DNA of 64,000 nucleotides from Nostoc sp. UHCC 0926 (GCF_028623165.1 NZ_CP117768.1:744001-808000); one strand, 5' to 3'. Counted from the stretch's first letter, positions 18,906 to 28,685 are shown. The notes: a model not told the origin generated them from the letters alone. Made by a program: numbers and translations.

Positions 18906-19984
18906 CTATTGTCCATTACCAATCAAAATAAAAGGTGCCCAATAGTACGGATGACTAAAGTCATTAACTGCTGCTGCGGGTACATTATGACTTATTGCCT
19001 TCCAGTCTCCAGTAATTAATGAGACTTGAGCTTGTCGTAAAGCTTCAGTTTTAGTCAACTTCTCAGTAGAGAGTAGACCATAAAAAGCACTCATGAGTGC
19101 TTGTGTACCACCATCATCCACAGACCACAGCGAGGCGATCGCGGCTCTGGCGCCGGTTTGTTGCATCTGATAACCAAAGCCCAAAATCTCCTCACCGTTA
19201 CCCAACTTGCCTCCCAAGCCGGTTTCACAGGCGCTCAACACTACCAAATCTACATGGGGGAGTGACCAGGTAGCGACATTTCTAAAATTAACGCGATCGC
19301 CATTCCCGAATAAAATAAACGAATCTTCTGGTTTACCCACCACAAAGGCTGCATGAGTCGCTAAATGGACAATTGTATAATCATCCATTTGGGGTACAGC
19401 AACTTTGGGGCTAAAGGCATCGTCTAAAAGCTTCGTAGTTTCAGGAACCGTAGCGGCTAAGTTTTCCACTTCCCGCGTTGCAAAAGGCAAACCAGCAAAT
19501 GTTTGTAGAAAAAAATTGCTAACTCTGGTTTCTTTTGGATATCGAATAAGTAACCTATGTTACTGTATGTTTTGCCAAGTCGAACGAGATCCCCAAGTTC
19601 TTTGTTAATTAATAGGGCTTGCTGATAGGATTGAAGTGCTTCGGGATACTTTTTTTGACTTTGGTATACTCTGCCAATGTTATTGAGTGTTACGGCTTCC
19701 CAAGAGCGTTCTCCAAGTTCTCTGCTGATGGCTAATGCTTTTTGTAATCTCTGCAACGCTTCTTTCGATTGGTCTTGCCGAGATTCTTTGATAGCCTCTT
19801 CGTTGAGCCTTTCAATTTCTGAGAGCTGATTATTCTTGGGTAAAGCTTGAGCTTTTTCTCCGAAATCATACCTCAACTTTGCATTTGTGCTTACTTGGTT
19901 ATTTTCTGGGTAAGCCATCCCAAAACCTAGTAAACTAAGTAGAGTCAAAGTAACAACACTAACATACTGACGATTAGGCTGCAT
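18906..19984 (-). pseudogene. TPR-CHAT protein with internal deletion and frameshift
   Basis: Two overlapping minus-strand frames. The 5' frame (19984-19457) has a signal peptide (TLTLLSLLGFGMAYPE) and two to three TPR units (AVTLNNIGRVYQSQKKYPEAL, GKTYSNIGYLFD), then goes out of frame. The 3' frame (19490-18906) is a nearly complete CHAT caspase-like protease domain: catalytic His in HLATHAAF and Cys in VVLSACETG (H46 and C88 of that frame), ending HPYYWAPFILIGNGQ. At the junction (about 19500-19515, a T7 run) the TPR frame would have to shift into AGLPFATREVEN. Intact relatives have several hundred residues between these parts, so a large deletion plus frameshift is inferred. CHAT proteins of this type are exported and of unknown substrate. 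A free-standing CHAT product from an internal start cannot be excluded. Confidence 0.7.
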
Positions 19985-20100
19985 AACAAAACACTCCCTA
20001 TACTCGGAAGTGTAAATATTAAATCAAGAAGTCCGGCAACGCAATTAATTTTTATGCTATTCAATGATTTGAAAATTTATAGGTGCTTAGGAAATTAAAA

Positions 20101-20601
20101 ATGTCAGAAGAAAAACCCAGTCAACCAAAATTACCACCAACCAGCGCCCTTGACAATTCATTAAGTCATGAATTTGGGAATTGGTTTGAATATCCTGTCA
20201 GAGTGCAACCCCACCACACTGACTATGCCGGTCTTGTCTGGCACGGTTCCTATATAGCTTGGATGGAAGAAGCGCGGATTGAATGCTTGCGATCTATAGG
20301 GATTGAATTTGCTGATTTAGTTGCTATAGGCTGCGATTTACCAGTTGTAGAACTGTCTGTGCGTTATCACCGTTCAATTCAATTGGGTATGGCAGTGGTG
20401 GTAAAAACGCGCATGGCTGAGGTAACTGGCGTCCGGATCAATTGGGATTATGCTATTGTCTCAACTGATGGACAACAATTGTACGTCACTGCCAAAGTGA
20501 CTTTAGTAGCTTTAGATCGCGAAAGAGGCAAGATTATGCGTCAGTTGCCGCCGAGTTTTAAGGATGCGTTGGCTAAGATTTCAGCATTAAATAATAATTG
20601 A
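20101..20601 (+). CDS. Acyl-CoA thioesterase, 4-hydroxybenzoyl-CoA thioesterase fold
   Basis: A hotdog-fold thioesterase of 166 residues from the ATG at 20101 (a GTG at 20083 would add six). The active-site segment HHTDYAGLVWHGSYIAWMEEAR matches the 4HBT signature, with the catalytic Asp in TDYAG. Cyanobacteria use one enzyme of this family to hydrolyse 1,4-dihydroxy-2-naphthoyl-CoA in phylloquinone synthesis, and others on acyl-CoA. The sequence alone does not decide which this is. The first about 30 residues are a variable, proline-rich extension. It is divergent from the CHAT pseudogene, with a spacer of about 115 bases. Confidence 0.82.
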   Translation: MSEEKPSQPKLPPTSALDNSLSHEFGNWFEYPVRVQPHHTDYAGLVWHGSYIAWMEEARIECLRSIGIEFADLVAIGCDLPVVELSVRYHRSIQLGMAVVVKTRMAEVTGVRINWDYAIVSTDGQQLYVTAKVTLVALDRERGKIMRQLPPSFKDALAKISALNNN

Positions 20602-20717
20602 CCAAGAAAGGTTGTAAACACCACAGAAACTTTGACGGCAGTTGCATCAAAGTTAAAAATTTTGTCATTTCATATTTTATACTTCACCTTTCATTAGCAA
20701 AAGGGAATTATCGATTT

Positions 20718-20915
20718 TTACTTGCCACTTTGACTCTGCGACATATTTTGAGCAAACTGCGTTACATAATGCCAAATATCTTGTGGAGTAATGCCAAAAC
20801 CAATATTTAATAAAACAAGGATTGCCGCAATAGTTAATGCATTGCTCAGGGTTGCTTTCAGCAGCTTCCACAATATTATGAAGACTATCCAAGCTACAAT
20901 CAGCGTAGCAATCAT
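20718..20915 (-). CDS. Small membrane protein, conserved-looking
   Basis: 65 residues. Two hydrophobic helices occupy about residues 3-20 (LIVAWIVFIILW) and 26-42 (LTIAAILVLLNIGFG), followed by a polar tail with TPQDIWHYVTQF. It looks like a genuine small inner-membrane protein of a type common in Nostoc chromosomes, but I do not recognise a named family. The opposite-strand frame here is not coding-like. It is convergent with the thioesterase gene. Confidence 0.6.
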   Translation of the reverse strand: MIATLIVAWIVFIILWKLLKATLSNALTIAAILVLLNIGFGITPQDIWHYVTQFAQNMSQSQSGK

Positions 20916-21357
20916 ATATTAATTCCTTAATAATTGCCCTTATCTGAGAGTGGGTTTATTCAGAAAGGGTAAGTTTTTGTTTGTTAACAATCATTGGTAT
21001 AAAAGATGCTGAACCCAATTTTTAATATCCACTATGATGGGTTTTTTGTGATAATTAGCCTGGGGATATTTTACCTAAAAACGAGATAATTATTGATGTA
21101 CAATGCCGCTTTATTTGCAAAGTTTTTGTAAAGATTTTTGATTTTTGTTTGGAGATAAATTATAGATATACATAAAACTGATGGCTGATCCGGAAGCCAG
21201 CGACTATCTTCAATTTATTAACTTTTTGTAGTTTGGTGACTATGTTTTTGCCATCAGGTGAAATGATTTCCATATTAATTGGATTAGACGCTGGGGATTA
21301 AAAATTGGGGACTAGGCATCAATTTCTAATCCCCAGTTCAATCTGAACTAAAGGTTT
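20916..21357. other. Spacer between a small membrane protein and dxr
   Basis: AT-rich. On the minus strand at about 21165-21281 a short ATG frame reads MEIISPDGKNIVTKLQKVNK and ends after about 37 codons; no ribosome site or homologue is recognised, so it is not called as a gene. Nothing else is seen. Confidence 0.4.
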
Positions 21358-22554
21358 TTATCGCAGAGAAATTATCCGCGAGTCAGTTTCTAACTTTTCA
21401 GTCGCGGTTAAAACTTCTTGTCTTGCCCATTTATCTGCTGCCAAAATATCATCTAAAGAGGGATTAGCACGGTTATCATTTTGATGGCGATCGCACACCG
21501 ATTCGATACACCGGGGAATATCTAAAAACCGAATTTTTTCTGATAAAAATAAAGCCACAGCTTGCTCATTTGCAGCATTTAACACAGCTGGCATCGAACC
21601 ACCAGCCTTACCCACAGCATAAGCTAACTGCATACAAGGATACTTCTGGTGATCTGGTTCACTGAAGGTTAAATTTCCAGCTTTGACCAAATCTAATGGT
21701 TCCCAGTTGGTATAGATGCGATCAGGCCAAGATAGAGCATACAGCAAGGGTAAGCGCATATCTGGCCAACCGAGTTGGGCTAAAACTGAAGTATCTTGCA
21801 GTTCAATCAGCGAGTGAATAATGCTCTGGGGATGAATGACAATTTCGATATTGTCATAATCCAACCCAAACAGAAAGTGAGCTTCAATTACTTCCAGTCC
21901 TTTATTCATCAAAGTAGCAGAGTCTACTGTGATTTTCCGCCCCATCGACCAATTAGGATGCTTGATGGCGTCAGCAACGGTGACTTCTGCTAATTTTTCT
22001 ACATCCCAGTCCCGGAAAGCCCCACCAGATGCAGTGAGCAAAATTTTCCGTAAGCCTGCCTTTGGCACACCTTGGAGGCATTGAAAGATTGCGGAATGTT
22101 CGGAATCAGCCGGGAGTAATTTTACACCGTGTTTTTCAACTAGGGGTAGAACCACAGGGGCCCCAGCAATCAGGGTTTCTTTGTTCGCTAAGGCAATATC
22201 TTTACCAGCTTCAATAGCTGCGATCGTGGGTAACAAACCAGCACAACCAACGATACCAGTGACAACGGTTTGGGCATCGCCGTAGCGAGCGACTTCTATC
22301 ACTCCGGCATCACCTGCCAGTAAAATCGGTTGGGGATCAAGGTCAATGAGAGCTTCTTTGAGCGCTGGTAATTTATCTTCTGAGCAGATTGCTGCTATTT
22401 TCGGTCGAAACTGCCGAATTTGAGCAGCCAACATCTCTACATTGTTCCCAGCTGCCAATCCCACAATCCGAAACTGATCTGGGTACTGAGTGACAATATC
22501 TAAAGTCTGAGTACCAATAGAACCAGTGGAACCAACGAGAGTAATCGCTTTCAC
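21358..22554 (-). CDS. dxr: 1-deoxy-D-xylulose 5-phosphate reductoisomerase
   Basis: 398 residues, full length. This is the second enzyme of the MEP isoprenoid pathway, converting DXP to MEP with NADPH and a divalent metal; in cyanobacteria it feeds carotenoid, phytol and quinone synthesis. The NADPH-binding start is [17 protein letters not shown]. The substrate and metal region has [34 protein letters not shown] and the flexible-loop segment [23 protein letters not shown]. The start at 22554 gives the canonical N-terminus. It is monocistronic. Confidence 0.97.
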   Translation of the reverse strand: MKAITLVGSTGSIGTQTLDIVTQYPDQFRIVGLAAGNNVEMLAAQIRQFRPKIAAICSEDKLPALKEALIDLDPQPILLAGDAGVIEVARYGDAQTVVTGIVGCAGLLPTIAAIEAGKDIALANKETLIAGAPVVLPLVEKHGVKLLPADSEHSAIFQCLQGVPKAGLRKILLTASGGAFRDWDVEKLAEVTVADAIKHPNWSMGRKITVDSATLMNKGLEVIEAHFLFGLDYDNIEIVIHPQSIIHSLIELQDTSVLAQLGWPDMRLPLLYALSWPDRIYTNWEPLDLVKAGNLTFSEPDHQKYPCMQLAYAVGKAGGSMPAVLNAANEQAVALFLSEKIRFLDIPRCIESVCDRHQNDNRANPSLDDILAADKWARQEVLTATEKLETDSRIISLR

Positions 22555-23035
22555 AATTGCTTAAGGATTTACAGACAACTCTCACTATAAATTGCTTGGG
22601 ACTCTTTAATAACAGCAATCACTATAATCGATACACAGATGCAAAGGAGTAGAGACGCGGTGAGCAGTCCGTTGCAGAGGTTCCCGACGCTCAAGGACTC
22701 GCTACCGCAACTCTTGGAGACGCTGCGCGAACGCTATCCGTTGTTCGCGCAGGGTAGGGTTTGCAGCTAGCCTCTGGAGGCACCATCTTCTTGAGCCGTC
22801 TCGCCTATGGTATTGTGCCTTTGAATATAACCATTGATGTGCTGCTATCTCGCCATCCTCGTCAGGGATATTTAATCTTGGGTGCTTTTGTGACATTACT
22901 AGCCAAAATAGCTGTAGGATTTGCCCAAGAGCGTTGGGTTGGTTAGAGGTTTGATTCTTTATAGATCGTGCGTAAAACCCCATCCGCTTGTCGGTGGGGT
23001 AGTTGACTGGTAAGAAGTTGAATTTAAATTTCCGA
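22555..23035. repeat. Spacer with a Nostoc palindromic repeat and a possible membrane-gene remnant
   Basis: At 22650-22755 lies a dispersed repeat with parts GACGCTCAAGGACTCGCTA and CTCTTGGAGACGCTGCGCG, ending in a GCGCGAAC / GTTCGCGC hairpin. A related copy occurs at 54009-54077. From 22761 to 22946 the plus strand is open and hydrophobic (ITIDVLLSRHPRQGYLILGA), suggesting the tail of a lost membrane protein; the minus-strand frame over the same bases is not coding-like. Confidence 0.5.
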
Positions 23036-24967
23036 ATGAATGTATCCAATCAAACGAAGATAGCGATCGCTTCATTATTTCTAGGTGTAGGTGCCATATC
23101 TTTTGGCTCTATTTTTATGAAATTGAGCGAAATGGAACTCAGCCCCAATGCCACTGTATTTAATCGCTTTTGGCTTGCTAGTGTGGTCTTTGGGCTGTGG
23201 CATGGATACAAGGCGATACGGCAGCGATTTTCCTTAGACAAACCTGTAGAACAGCAGCCCTACACCAATCAGGATCTGTGGCTATTGCTAGGTGCTGGTA
23301 TTCTTTGGGCTGCCACTTTAGTCTTTTTGGCTTGGTCGCTGACTCAAACTAGCGTTGCGATTTCTAGTGTATTGCATAATCTCGCCCCCATATTTACCAG
23401 CTTAGGGGTGTGGCTGTTATTTCGTCAGGGTTTTGAAAGGCAATTCTTGATTGGGATGGTCATTGCGCTTGGGGGAGCGATCGCCATTGAATTTGAGGAA
23501 CTGCAAATTGCCACAGACGAACTTCAAGGAGGAATTGCTGCGAGCGTTTCGGCGATTTTCTTGGGTGCATACCTGCTGATCGTAGAAAAATTAAGAACCA
23601 AATTTTCTCCCACTACAATCCAGTTGTGGATCAGTGCGATCGCGGCTCTAGTCATCTTCCCCATACTTTTGTTCACTCAAGATCAGCTTTTCCCCTCTTC
23701 AGTAAATGGATGGTTTTGGGTCATTTCCCTAGCCCTGGTCTGCCAAGTCTTCGGTCACGGACTTTTGACCTATAGCCTTGCCAAGTTTTCCTCTGTGGTT
23801 GTCTCCTTGGTGCATCTGTTAGAGCCAGTATTTAGCGGCATTTTCGCTCTTGTAATATTTTCGGAAAAATTAACTTTCTCAAATTGGATAGGTTTTGCTG
23901 TAGTTTTAATGGGTTTATACTTAGCCATATCTAGCCAAGCTGCTATTAATTTGCCGTTCCAGGAATTAGTCAAAAGTATAGTTAATACTTTCGTTAAAAG
24001 GATGACAACTAAACTGTCAATACTAAAGCAACAGTTCTCTGAAACACCAGCTTTACTAGGAACTGTCTCATTATTGTTTGCCCTAATTCCCATATCTTTA
24101 GCACCATCTCTAGCTAAATTGTGTCAACAAGAAATTGGTGCAAATGCTGTAGTATTTCATCGCAGTTGGATTGCTACAGTTGTCTTTGGGCTGTGGAATG
24201 GAATTGAGGCTTTGGGCTACCAACAGTCCGATAACCAATCTATAGAACAGAAGCCTTTGACCAGACAAGAAGTGTGGCTATTGTTGGCAATGGGAACCGC
24301 TGCTGCGACCTACCTCCTCTTGTGGGCTTGGTCGCTGACTCAAACTAGCGTTGCCAACGTGGCTTTACTATCTAATTTGAACTCCTTATTCGTTGCTTTG
24401 GCTGGGTATCTATTATTCGGTCGGCGCTTCGATAAAAGATTCGTTATTGGTTTGGTTATAGCGCTTTTGGGAGCGATCGCATTTGAACTCAATAAGGTGC
24501 AATTTGCAACTGACCAAATACTGGGTGATGCATTAGCATTGCTAACTGCGATTTTCATGGCTACATGTATGCTGCTGATAGAACGACTCCGAACCCGATT
24601 TAGCACCGCAACTATAATGCTGTGGCGCTGTGGAATCACAACAATGTTTCTACTACCCGTCCTCCCATTCCTCGAAGATAGACTGCTCCCCTATTCCTGG
24701 ATGGGTTGGTTTTTCATAATTTTCCAAGCTCTCTTTTGCCAAGTTTTGGGTCAGGGACTTTTGGCTTATAGCCTCAGCAGAATCTCTTCGGGCGTCGTCG
24801 CCGTAACGCTTCTCCTTGAACCAGTCCTGGCCTCCATTTTTGCTTGGTTCATTTTTTCAGAACAAGTAGGTTTGTTTGACTGGGCGACTTTTGCCGTAGT
24901 TTTAACCGGTATATATCTAGCCCAATCTAGTCAATCCACTATTCAAGTAACGAACGAAGGCTTGTAG
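23036..24967 (+). CDS. Doubled EamA (DMT superfamily) transporter
   Basis: 643 residues from the ATG at 23036; the in-frame TTG at 23003 is less likely. It is two complete EamA-type carriers in tandem. Each half has about ten helices and the same landmarks: NATVFNRFWLASVVFGLW and AWSLTQTSVAISSVLHNL in the first; NAVVFHRSWIATVVFGLW and AWSLTQTSVANVALLSNL in the second. Each half ends with a second EamA repeat (EPVFSGIFALVIFSE; EPVLASIFAWFIFSE). Ordinary family members have about 300 residues and ten helices, so this is an internal duplication and fusion. Substrates of the family are metabolites or amino acids; none can be assigned here. Confidence 0.85.
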   Translation: MNVSNQTKIAIASLFLGVGAISFGSIFMKLSEMELSPNATVFNRFWLASVVFGLWHGYKAIRQRFSLDKPVEQQPYTNQDLWLLLGAGILWAATLVFLAWSLTQTSVAISSVLHNLAPIFTSLGVWLLFRQGFERQFLIGMVIALGGAIAIEFEELQIATDELQGGIAASVSAIFLGAYLLIVEKLRTKFSPTTIQLWISAIAALVIFPILLFTQDQLFPSSVNGWFWVISLALVCQVFGHGLLTYSLAKFSSVVVSLVHLLEPVFSGIFALVIFSEKLTFSNWIGFAVVLMGLYLAISSQAAINLPFQELVKSIVNTFVKRMTTKLSILKQQFSETPALLGTVSLLFALIPISLAPSLAKLCQQEIGANAVVFHRSWIATVVFGLWNGIEALGYQQSDNQSIEQKPLTRQEVWLLLAMGTAAATYLLLWAWSLTQTSVANVALLSNLNSLFVALAGYLLFGRRFDKRFVIGLVIALLGAIAFELNKVQFATDQILGDALALLTAIFMATCMLLIERLRTRFSTATIMLWRCGITTMFLLPVLPFLEDRLLPYSWMGWFFIIFQALFCQVLGQGLLAYSLSRISSGVVAVTLLLEPVLASIFAWFIFSEQVGLFDWATFAVVLTGIYLAQSSQSTIQVTNEGL

Positions 24968-25134
24968 CACCATGACAGGTAGTAAACAAACATAGTTACT
25001 GGCTAGCAAGCAGCATAAATTGCGACGCCGATAGCAAAGCGTTAGCGAGTATTCGAGCGTCATAGCCCGTTGTAGACATCGCTGGATGTACAGAATTATC
25101 GGTTTATTTTGCCAACATAGGACACAGTAGCAGT
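24968..25134. repeat. Spacer with a dispersed palindromic repeat
   Basis: A repeat related to other Nostoc elements in the window lies at about 25021-25085 (GCGACGCCGATAGCAAAGCG, then CGAGCGTCATAGCCCG). No gene is seen. Confidence 0.45.
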
Positions 25135-25332
25135 TTGTTTATGCTATATATCTTGCCCAAAATGCATGACAGATATTTTTATCCTGCTGATATATTTTCT
25201 CTTATCTTTGCCTTTTACTTTCCCCAATATCGTTGGGTGGCTATCGTTGTGCAAATGTCCTCATTTTTCGGCTATTTGGGGACTCCCATATATATTCAGT
25301 TGTTTTCTGTACCTTTAGGTTTTACACTCTAG
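25135..25332 (+). pseudogene. C-terminal remnant of a GT39-like membrane glycosyltransferase
   Basis: A 65-residue frame. LPKMHDRYFYPADIFSLIFA followed by AFYFPQYRWVAIVVQ matches the last cytoplasmic-loop and membrane-helix segments of cyanobacterial multi-pass glycosyltransferases (LPKMHERYFFPADxLS). The preceding roughly 400 residues expected for such a protein are absent, and a repeat lies upstream, so this is read as a remnant. It directly precedes another membrane glycosyltransferase gene on the same strand. Confidence 0.5.
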
Positions 25333-25425
25333 TTTGTTGTGCGAAATTGTGACATTATTTATCCAAAATTCAAAGCTGACTTTTACTAAAATCTCAATTA
25401 AAAGTTAATTTATCTATCTGCAAAG

Positions 25426-26691
25426 ATGAATATAAGGAAAAAATTTTTGGCTAATGGCTTATTTTTTATCATAGCAATGTGGTTGTCTAGTAGACTTCTA
25501 ATAGTTATCGCTATGTTACTGATTGCCCCATTGTTTCCAACTTCATCAGATGGCGTTGCTGCCACGTTTAGTTGGGATGTTTTCTCTGCTTGGGATAGTA
25601 TTTGGTATGAGAGAATTGTGACTTCTGGTTACGATTTTTCTAGTAACGTAAAGGAAATGCACACAGTTGCATTTTTCCCTTTATTTCCATTGTTAAGCCG
25701 GATAATTATGTTCATCGGCTTGCCTTTGAAAGTGGCAGGTATATTAGTTAACAATACGGCTTTTTTAGCTGCCTTGATCATACTTTATTTTTGGGTACAG
25801 GAGCTTTACAGCACAAGCACAGCACGATGGGCAACAGCTACTTTAGCATGGTGTCCCTATTCCCTTTATGGAACTGTAATTTACACTGAAGGTCTGTTTT
25901 TGTTGTGTACCATATCTGCTTTACGAGCTTTTGATAAAAAGCAATATATTTGGGCAGCATTCTGGGGAGCATTATCTACAGCGACGCGACTACCTGGAGT
26001 TGCTCTTATCCCCGCTTTCCTGTTTGTTTCTTGGAAAGAACGTAGAGGTATAAAAGCCTATCTTGCCAGTTTAACTGTTGGTTTGGGTATATCTTTGTAC
26101 AGTCTTTATTGTCAAATTCAATTTGGTGACGCTTTGGCTTTCATCCATGCACAAAAAGCATGGCGTGGTGATGCAACAGGGTTTGCTTGGCAGGGTTGGT
26201 GGCAGATGCTGATGCAAATTACGATAGGTTTCACTAATTGGAAATCTGGCTATATTAAAGACCCTTTGTATCCGTTATTCTTTCTAATAATTATTGTTAG
26301 TGGCTGTTTTTTATGGTGCTTTCGTGTACATCTGGGGATGATTAAATTCCGCTATGGATTATATTTTTTATGGCTATCGTTGTGGGTATTAACAAAAGAT
26401 GAATTAGTTAAAATTGCACTAGTTTTTGGTGGGATATATTTACTATGGTTATCACGGGCTAAAATTCCCCTTGTTACTGTTGTCTATGGGTTTTCTTCCT
26501 TCGCTTTAATTTTAAACACTGGGATTACAGCCTCATCTGAACGCTACGCTTACGGTATTATATCGCTGTCAATGGCATTTGGGTTATTACTTTCCCATTA
26601 TCCTCGTTGGGGATACCCAATTATGTACTTTTTTGGAATACTAATGTTCACATTTTCTATTCGATTTGCCCACGATCTTTGGGTAGCTTAG
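25426..26691 (+). CDS. PIG-V-like mannosyltransferase, integral membrane
   Basis: 421 residues with about ten membrane helices. Conserved landmarks of the PIG-V / bacterial mannosyltransferase family are present: FSAWDSIWYERIVTSGYDF in the first luminal loop, FFPLFPLLSR, GTVIYTEGLFLL, STATRLPGVAL and FGDALAFIHAQKAW. Enzymes of this GT-C fold use a polyprenyl-phosphate-linked sugar on the periplasmic side. The acceptor is not known. The start at 25426 puts the first helix immediately after a basic MNIRKKFLA. It ends against a convergent glycosyltransferase, with a hairpin between. Confidence 0.78.
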   Translation: MNIRKKFLANGLFFIIAMWLSSRLLIVIAMLLIAPLFPTSSDGVAATFSWDVFSAWDSIWYERIVTSGYDFSSNVKEMHTVAFFPLFPLLSRIIMFIGLPLKVAGILVNNTAFLAALIILYFWVQELYSTSTARWATATLAWCPYSLYGTVIYTEGLFLLCTISALRAFDKKQYIWAAFWGALSTATRLPGVALIPAFLFVSWKERRGIKAYLASLTVGLGISLYSLYCQIQFGDALAFIHAQKAWRGDATGFAWQGWWQMLMQITIGFTNWKSGYIKDPLYPLFFLIIIVSGCFLWCFRVHLGMIKFRYGLYFLWLSLWVLTKDELVKIALVFGGIYLLWLSRAKIPLVTVVYGFSSFALILNTGITASSERYAYGIISLSMAFGLLLSHYPRWGYPIMYFFGILMFTFSIRFAHDLWVA

Positions 26692-26729
26692 GTTGATTAA
26701 TATCATTCATTGATCGTTTACCGATAAAT

Positions 26730-26766
26730 AAGATACCTGACTTCGTAAAAGTTGTCGGGTATCTTA
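26730..26766. terminator. Bidirectional hairpin terminator
   Basis: The stem AAGATACC ... GGGTATCTT, with an inner TGACTT / AGTTGTC pairing, lies between the convergent PIG-V-like and GT39 genes and could stop both transcripts. Confidence 0.6.
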
Positions 26767-26798
26767 GGTAATCTGCTATCCAATATTCGTTGATATAA

Positions 26799-28373
26799 TT
26801 AGTTTTTTGTAATCAGTGTAAATCCGTTAGCTGCTCCTATAATTTTACTACCAGTTAAATTGATTTGCTGTAAAGCCACATTGTCTAACAGTAAATAAGA
26901 TTTATTAGATAACATTTTTTGTAAAAGTGGCACAGTTGTAGCAGTTACCTTGCAATCGCTGTAAAAGTCCAAACTAGGACGCCCATAAGCAAAAGAGGTA
27001 TAAATTTGTGTTCCTGGTGAAACATTTGCCCGAATTAAGTCTGCTACTGGTTTAACTGGAAAAGCTTCCTTTAATTCCCAAATCCATGATTGTGAACTCA
27101 TCAACAGGGTTAAAACTAAATACATCCCTGTAAATAAGACTGGAATAAAGTTGCGATCGCGCTGTTTAACTAACCAGGCTGCGGTGGCCATACTTATTGC
27201 CAAAACAATACTCATGACTATTAAAATAGGCTCTTTATTTGCAATAATAAAGTAGACACAACCTCCTAAACCAGCAAAAGCAATAATAGCCATAAATATT
27301 GTCCAACTTCGCACCCTAAAATGACCATACTGCCAAATTTCGCTAAGTTTAGCACCAATTGCCAAAGCTAAAAATGGATATACAGGCATAATATACCACG
27401 GGAGTTTAGTTCTCATTAAAGAGATGGTTCCTAAATAAACAATTGTGCCAATAATAATTAGGCAACCCCAGGTAGTATGACGTTTTTTCCAAGCTAGATA
27501 AAAACCTCCCGGTAAAAATAATAGCCAAGGAAAACTATACTTAAGTAACTCAATTAAATAGTACCAGGGAGGGCCACTATGACCTTCAACAGATTGTGTA
27601 AGGCGATCAAAAGTTTGTGCTTGAAAATTCACTTGGAAGAAATTTTCGCCATAATGTTGCCATTGAGCAGCAAACCAAGCGATCACTGGTGCATTTCCTA
27701 AAAATATTCCCACTAATAAATAGGGGCTTGTTAACAAAGCAAACTGTCGATCTGCAATCAGGAATAAACAAGCGATCGCCCCTAGCAACAAAACTATCAT
27801 CCCTTTAGTTAGAGTGATTAACCCTAGACAAAATCCCACGCCTAAAGCATACTGCCGATTCTGACGTGCTTTTAGCAAACAAAACAACAACAGCAAGAAA
27901 AAGGTAATAGTTGTACCATCTAGCATTGCTAGCCGTCCGTGACGCACCACAGGCAACATCGTCAGGTAAACTAAAGCGGCAAACAGAGCTGGTAAACTTT
28001 GGTTAAAAAGCAAACATCCCACCAAGTAAAGCAAAGGCACTCCCAAGGCAGTTAACACTGCACCCGGTAGACGTGTTGTCCACTCATTCACGCCTCCAAT
28101 GGAGTAAGTCCAAGCAATTAGCAAGTGCATCAGGGGTGGCTTATTATGATAAGGTTCACCTCCCAAGGTGGGGTAAAGCCAATGCATTGAACCAAGTGGG
28201 GCACGCCAAATTTCACGGGCAACCTGTGCCACAGTACCTTCATCCCAATCTCGTAAAGGGGAGTTTCCTAAAAATATCAGCCATAGAACTAGAGATATTA
28301 TCAGTAGGCTAAATAACCATTCTTTTTCTCGGAATAGACGCATATCTAAAATCGGGATAATCATCTCAACCAC
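26799..28373 (-). CDS. GT39 family glycosyltransferase (ArnT-like)
   Basis: 524 residues with about twelve membrane helices. The first periplasmic loop has the acidic motif RDWDEGTVAQVAREIW, followed by HNKPPLMHLLIAWTYSIGG and NEWTTRLPGA, the hallmark of the GT39 / ArnT family of undecaprenyl-phosphate-sugar transferases. The C-terminal about 110 residues form a small soluble periplasmic part (PGTQIYTSFAYGRPSLDFYS). It likely glycosylates a lipid or a cell-surface polymer. The start at 28373 has an internal Met at about residue 11 as an alternative. Confidence 0.83.
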   Translation of the reverse strand: MVEMIIPILDMRLFREKEWLFSLLIISLVLWLIFLGNSPLRDWDEGTVAQVAREIWRAPLGSMHWLYPTLGGEPYHNKPPLMHLLIAWTYSIGGVNEWTTRLPGAVLTALGVPLLYLVGCLLFNQSLPALFAALVYLTMLPVVRHGRLAMLDGTTITFFLLLLFCLLKARQNRQYALGVGFCLGLITLTKGMIVLLLGAIACLFLIADRQFALLTSPYLLVGIFLGNAPVIAWFAAQWQHYGENFFQVNFQAQTFDRLTQSVEGHSGPPWYYLIELLKYSFPWLLFLPGGFYLAWKKRHTTWGCLIIIGTIVYLGTISLMRTKLPWYIMPVYPFLALAIGAKLSEIWQYGHFRVRSWTIFMAIIAFAGLGGCVYFIIANKEPILIVMSIVLAISMATAAWLVKQRDRNFIPVLFTGMYLVLTLLMSSQSWIWELKEAFPVKPVADLIRANVSPGTQIYTSFAYGRPSLDFYSDCKVTATTVPLLQKMLSNKSYLLLDNVALQQINLTGSKIIGAANGFTLITKN

Positions 28374-28421
28374 TGTAAGGCGGTATTGTACCCCAGATTT
28401 TGCAATGTTAAAAAGCGGCGT

Positions 28422-28685
28422 TTATATGGTGCGATCGCTCAGAATGCCAGCGTTAATCATGCGGTGATATTCGTCAATCGTCCACTTAGCAACTATCACA
28501 GCTAAATTTGCATACATATCATAGACAAAAGGAAAACCCAACAGAGTAACTGCTACTGTGGGTAAGGAAAGAAACTCTGTAAAACCTGTATCGATAAAAA
28601 ATTCAATAGTAAAATCTGGTTGATTGGGCAGTCGAAATATTATATTAACGGTTGCGCGTCCGTTTTTGACGATACCAGAAATCAC
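28422..28685 (-). pseudogene. Chimeric ORF: clan AA aspartic protease N-terminus joined to a Uma2 N-terminus
   Basis: 87 residues. The first half (MISGIVKNGRATVNIIFRLP, then EFFIDTGFTEFLSLP) is the start of a retropepsin-like clan AA protease with the catalytic DTG motif. Where its second half should be, the sequence changes to KWTIDEYHRMINAGILSDR, which is the classic beginning of Uma2 family nuclease-like proteins, and then stops at 28422. Neither domain is complete. A deletion that joined two neighbouring genes is the simplest reading. The GTG start overlaps the TGA of the upstream small gene. Confidence 0.6.

Noticed and set aside
21165..21281. 37-codon minus-strand ATG frame
   Set aside because: No ribosome site and no recognised relative.
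22702..23049. 115-codon minus-strand ORF
   Set aside because: Composition is unusual and it overlaps a repeat; the opposite strand is the hydrophobic, more coding-like one.
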